This document shows, one piece after another, positions 6,252 through 6,372 of a DNA stretch of 6,372 nucleotides. Below the pieces are notes generated by a model. The model was not told the DNA's origin. It was given only the letters and a program-made list of their open reading frames with translations, and made no database searches. A program made the position numbers and the translations under genes. Source of the DNA: Chloroflexota bacterium (GTDB lineage Bacteria > Chloroflexota > Chloroflexia > Thermomicrobiales > UBA6265); the NCBI GenBank assembly GCA_023415845.1, contig JAEZJB010000363.1, positions 1 through 6,372 of the forward strand. Direction: 5' to 3'. Within the stretch, counting starts at the first letter, position 1. The number at the start of each line of letters is the position of its first letter.

Positions 6252-6280
6252 TTGTGTACGTACGCCCGCTGTGCTAGATT
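6252..6280 (+). promoter_or_regulatory. Possible sigma-70-type promoter reading rightward
   Basis: TTGTGT at 6252-6257 and TAGATT at 6275-6280 are separated by exactly 17 bases, and TGC directly before TAGATT makes an extended -10. The hexamers match the consensus at three and four of six positions. The heptamer CTTGTGT at 6251-6257 is repeated at 6291-6297, which might be a regulator site. It would serve the partial ORF at 6308. Confidence 0.35.
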
Positions 6281-6307
6281 CCGGTAAGTACTTGTGTCAC
6301 GAAGTCA

Positions 6308-6372
6308 ATGGAGTCCGCCCTCGGGTACGTCGCATCAATTGCCTTCGGAACTCGCTTGCGAGCGTGGTTCGG
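6308..6372 (+). CDS. Possible 5' end of a plus-strand gene cut by the window edge
   Basis: An ATG at 6308 opens a frame to the right edge (MESALGYVASIAFGTRLRAW and onward, 21 full codons seen). It lies 27 bases after the putative -10 element. The ribosome site is weak (GAAG close upstream), and the fragment is too short to name or even to be sure it is coding. Confidence 0.25.
   Translation, partial: MESALGYVASIAFGTRLRAWF

Noticed and set aside
6351..6362. CTCGC-TT-GCGAG inverted repeat near the right edge
   Set aside because: The two-base loop is too short for a stable hairpin and the site lies inside a possible coding start. Most likely chance.

Overview
This is a GC-rich (roughly 60% G+C) bacterial chromosomal segment with dense, ordinary-looking housekeeping and accessory genes. 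No insertion sequence, CRISPR array, rRNA or tRNA was seen. The gene content and GC-rich codon use (an M14 peptidase with a C-terminal amidotransferase-like domain, a tetrameric-type cytidine deaminase, a zinc sirtuin) would fit a Chloroflexota/Thermomicrobia-like or another GC-rich soil or thermophilic lineage. That placement is a guess from sequence style, not a demonstrated one.

Layout, left to right. (1) Positions 1-2697, minus strand: a very large M14 zinc carboxypeptidase-family gene whose last few codons lie beyond the left edge. Its N-terminus reads in frame as a MerR/excisionase-type helix-turn-helix followed by an arginine-rich linker, which is the oddest thing in the window. (2) 2698-2934: a gap with a perfect 7-bp GC-rich hairpin. 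(3) 2935-3366, minus: cytidine deaminase (cdd). (4) 3367-3513: a divergent intergenic region. (5) 3514-4242, plus: an unrecognised, cysteine-free, strongly acidic 242-residue protein, the only complete plus-strand gene. (6) 4239-6041, minus: a tight three-gene operon read right to left: a sirtuin (5220-6041), a PaaI-like hotdog thioesterase (4730-5227) and a nucleoside 2-deoxyribosyltransferase-like protein (4239-4733). The start of each downstream gene overlaps the stop of the gene before it. (7) 6042-6372: a regulatory-looking region with a perfect palindrome, tandem inverted repeats, a possible short leader ORF in front of the sirtuin, and a possible rightward promoter with a partial ORF running off the right edge.

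How the genes may work together. The sirtuin consumes NAD+ to remove acyl groups from lysines, giving nicotinamide and O-acyl-ADP-ribose. The hotdog enzyme probably hydrolyses acyl thioesters. The deoxyribosyltransferase-fold protein probably acts on N-glycosidic bonds of nucleosides or nucleotides, and cytidine deaminase is a pyrimidine salvage enzyme. The three-gene operon therefore looks like an acyl/NAD/nucleoside metabolism module, but the link is inferred from context and has not been shown. The HTH-peptidase fusion suggests a cytoplasmic, possibly DNA-associated M14 enzyme in place of the usual exported form.
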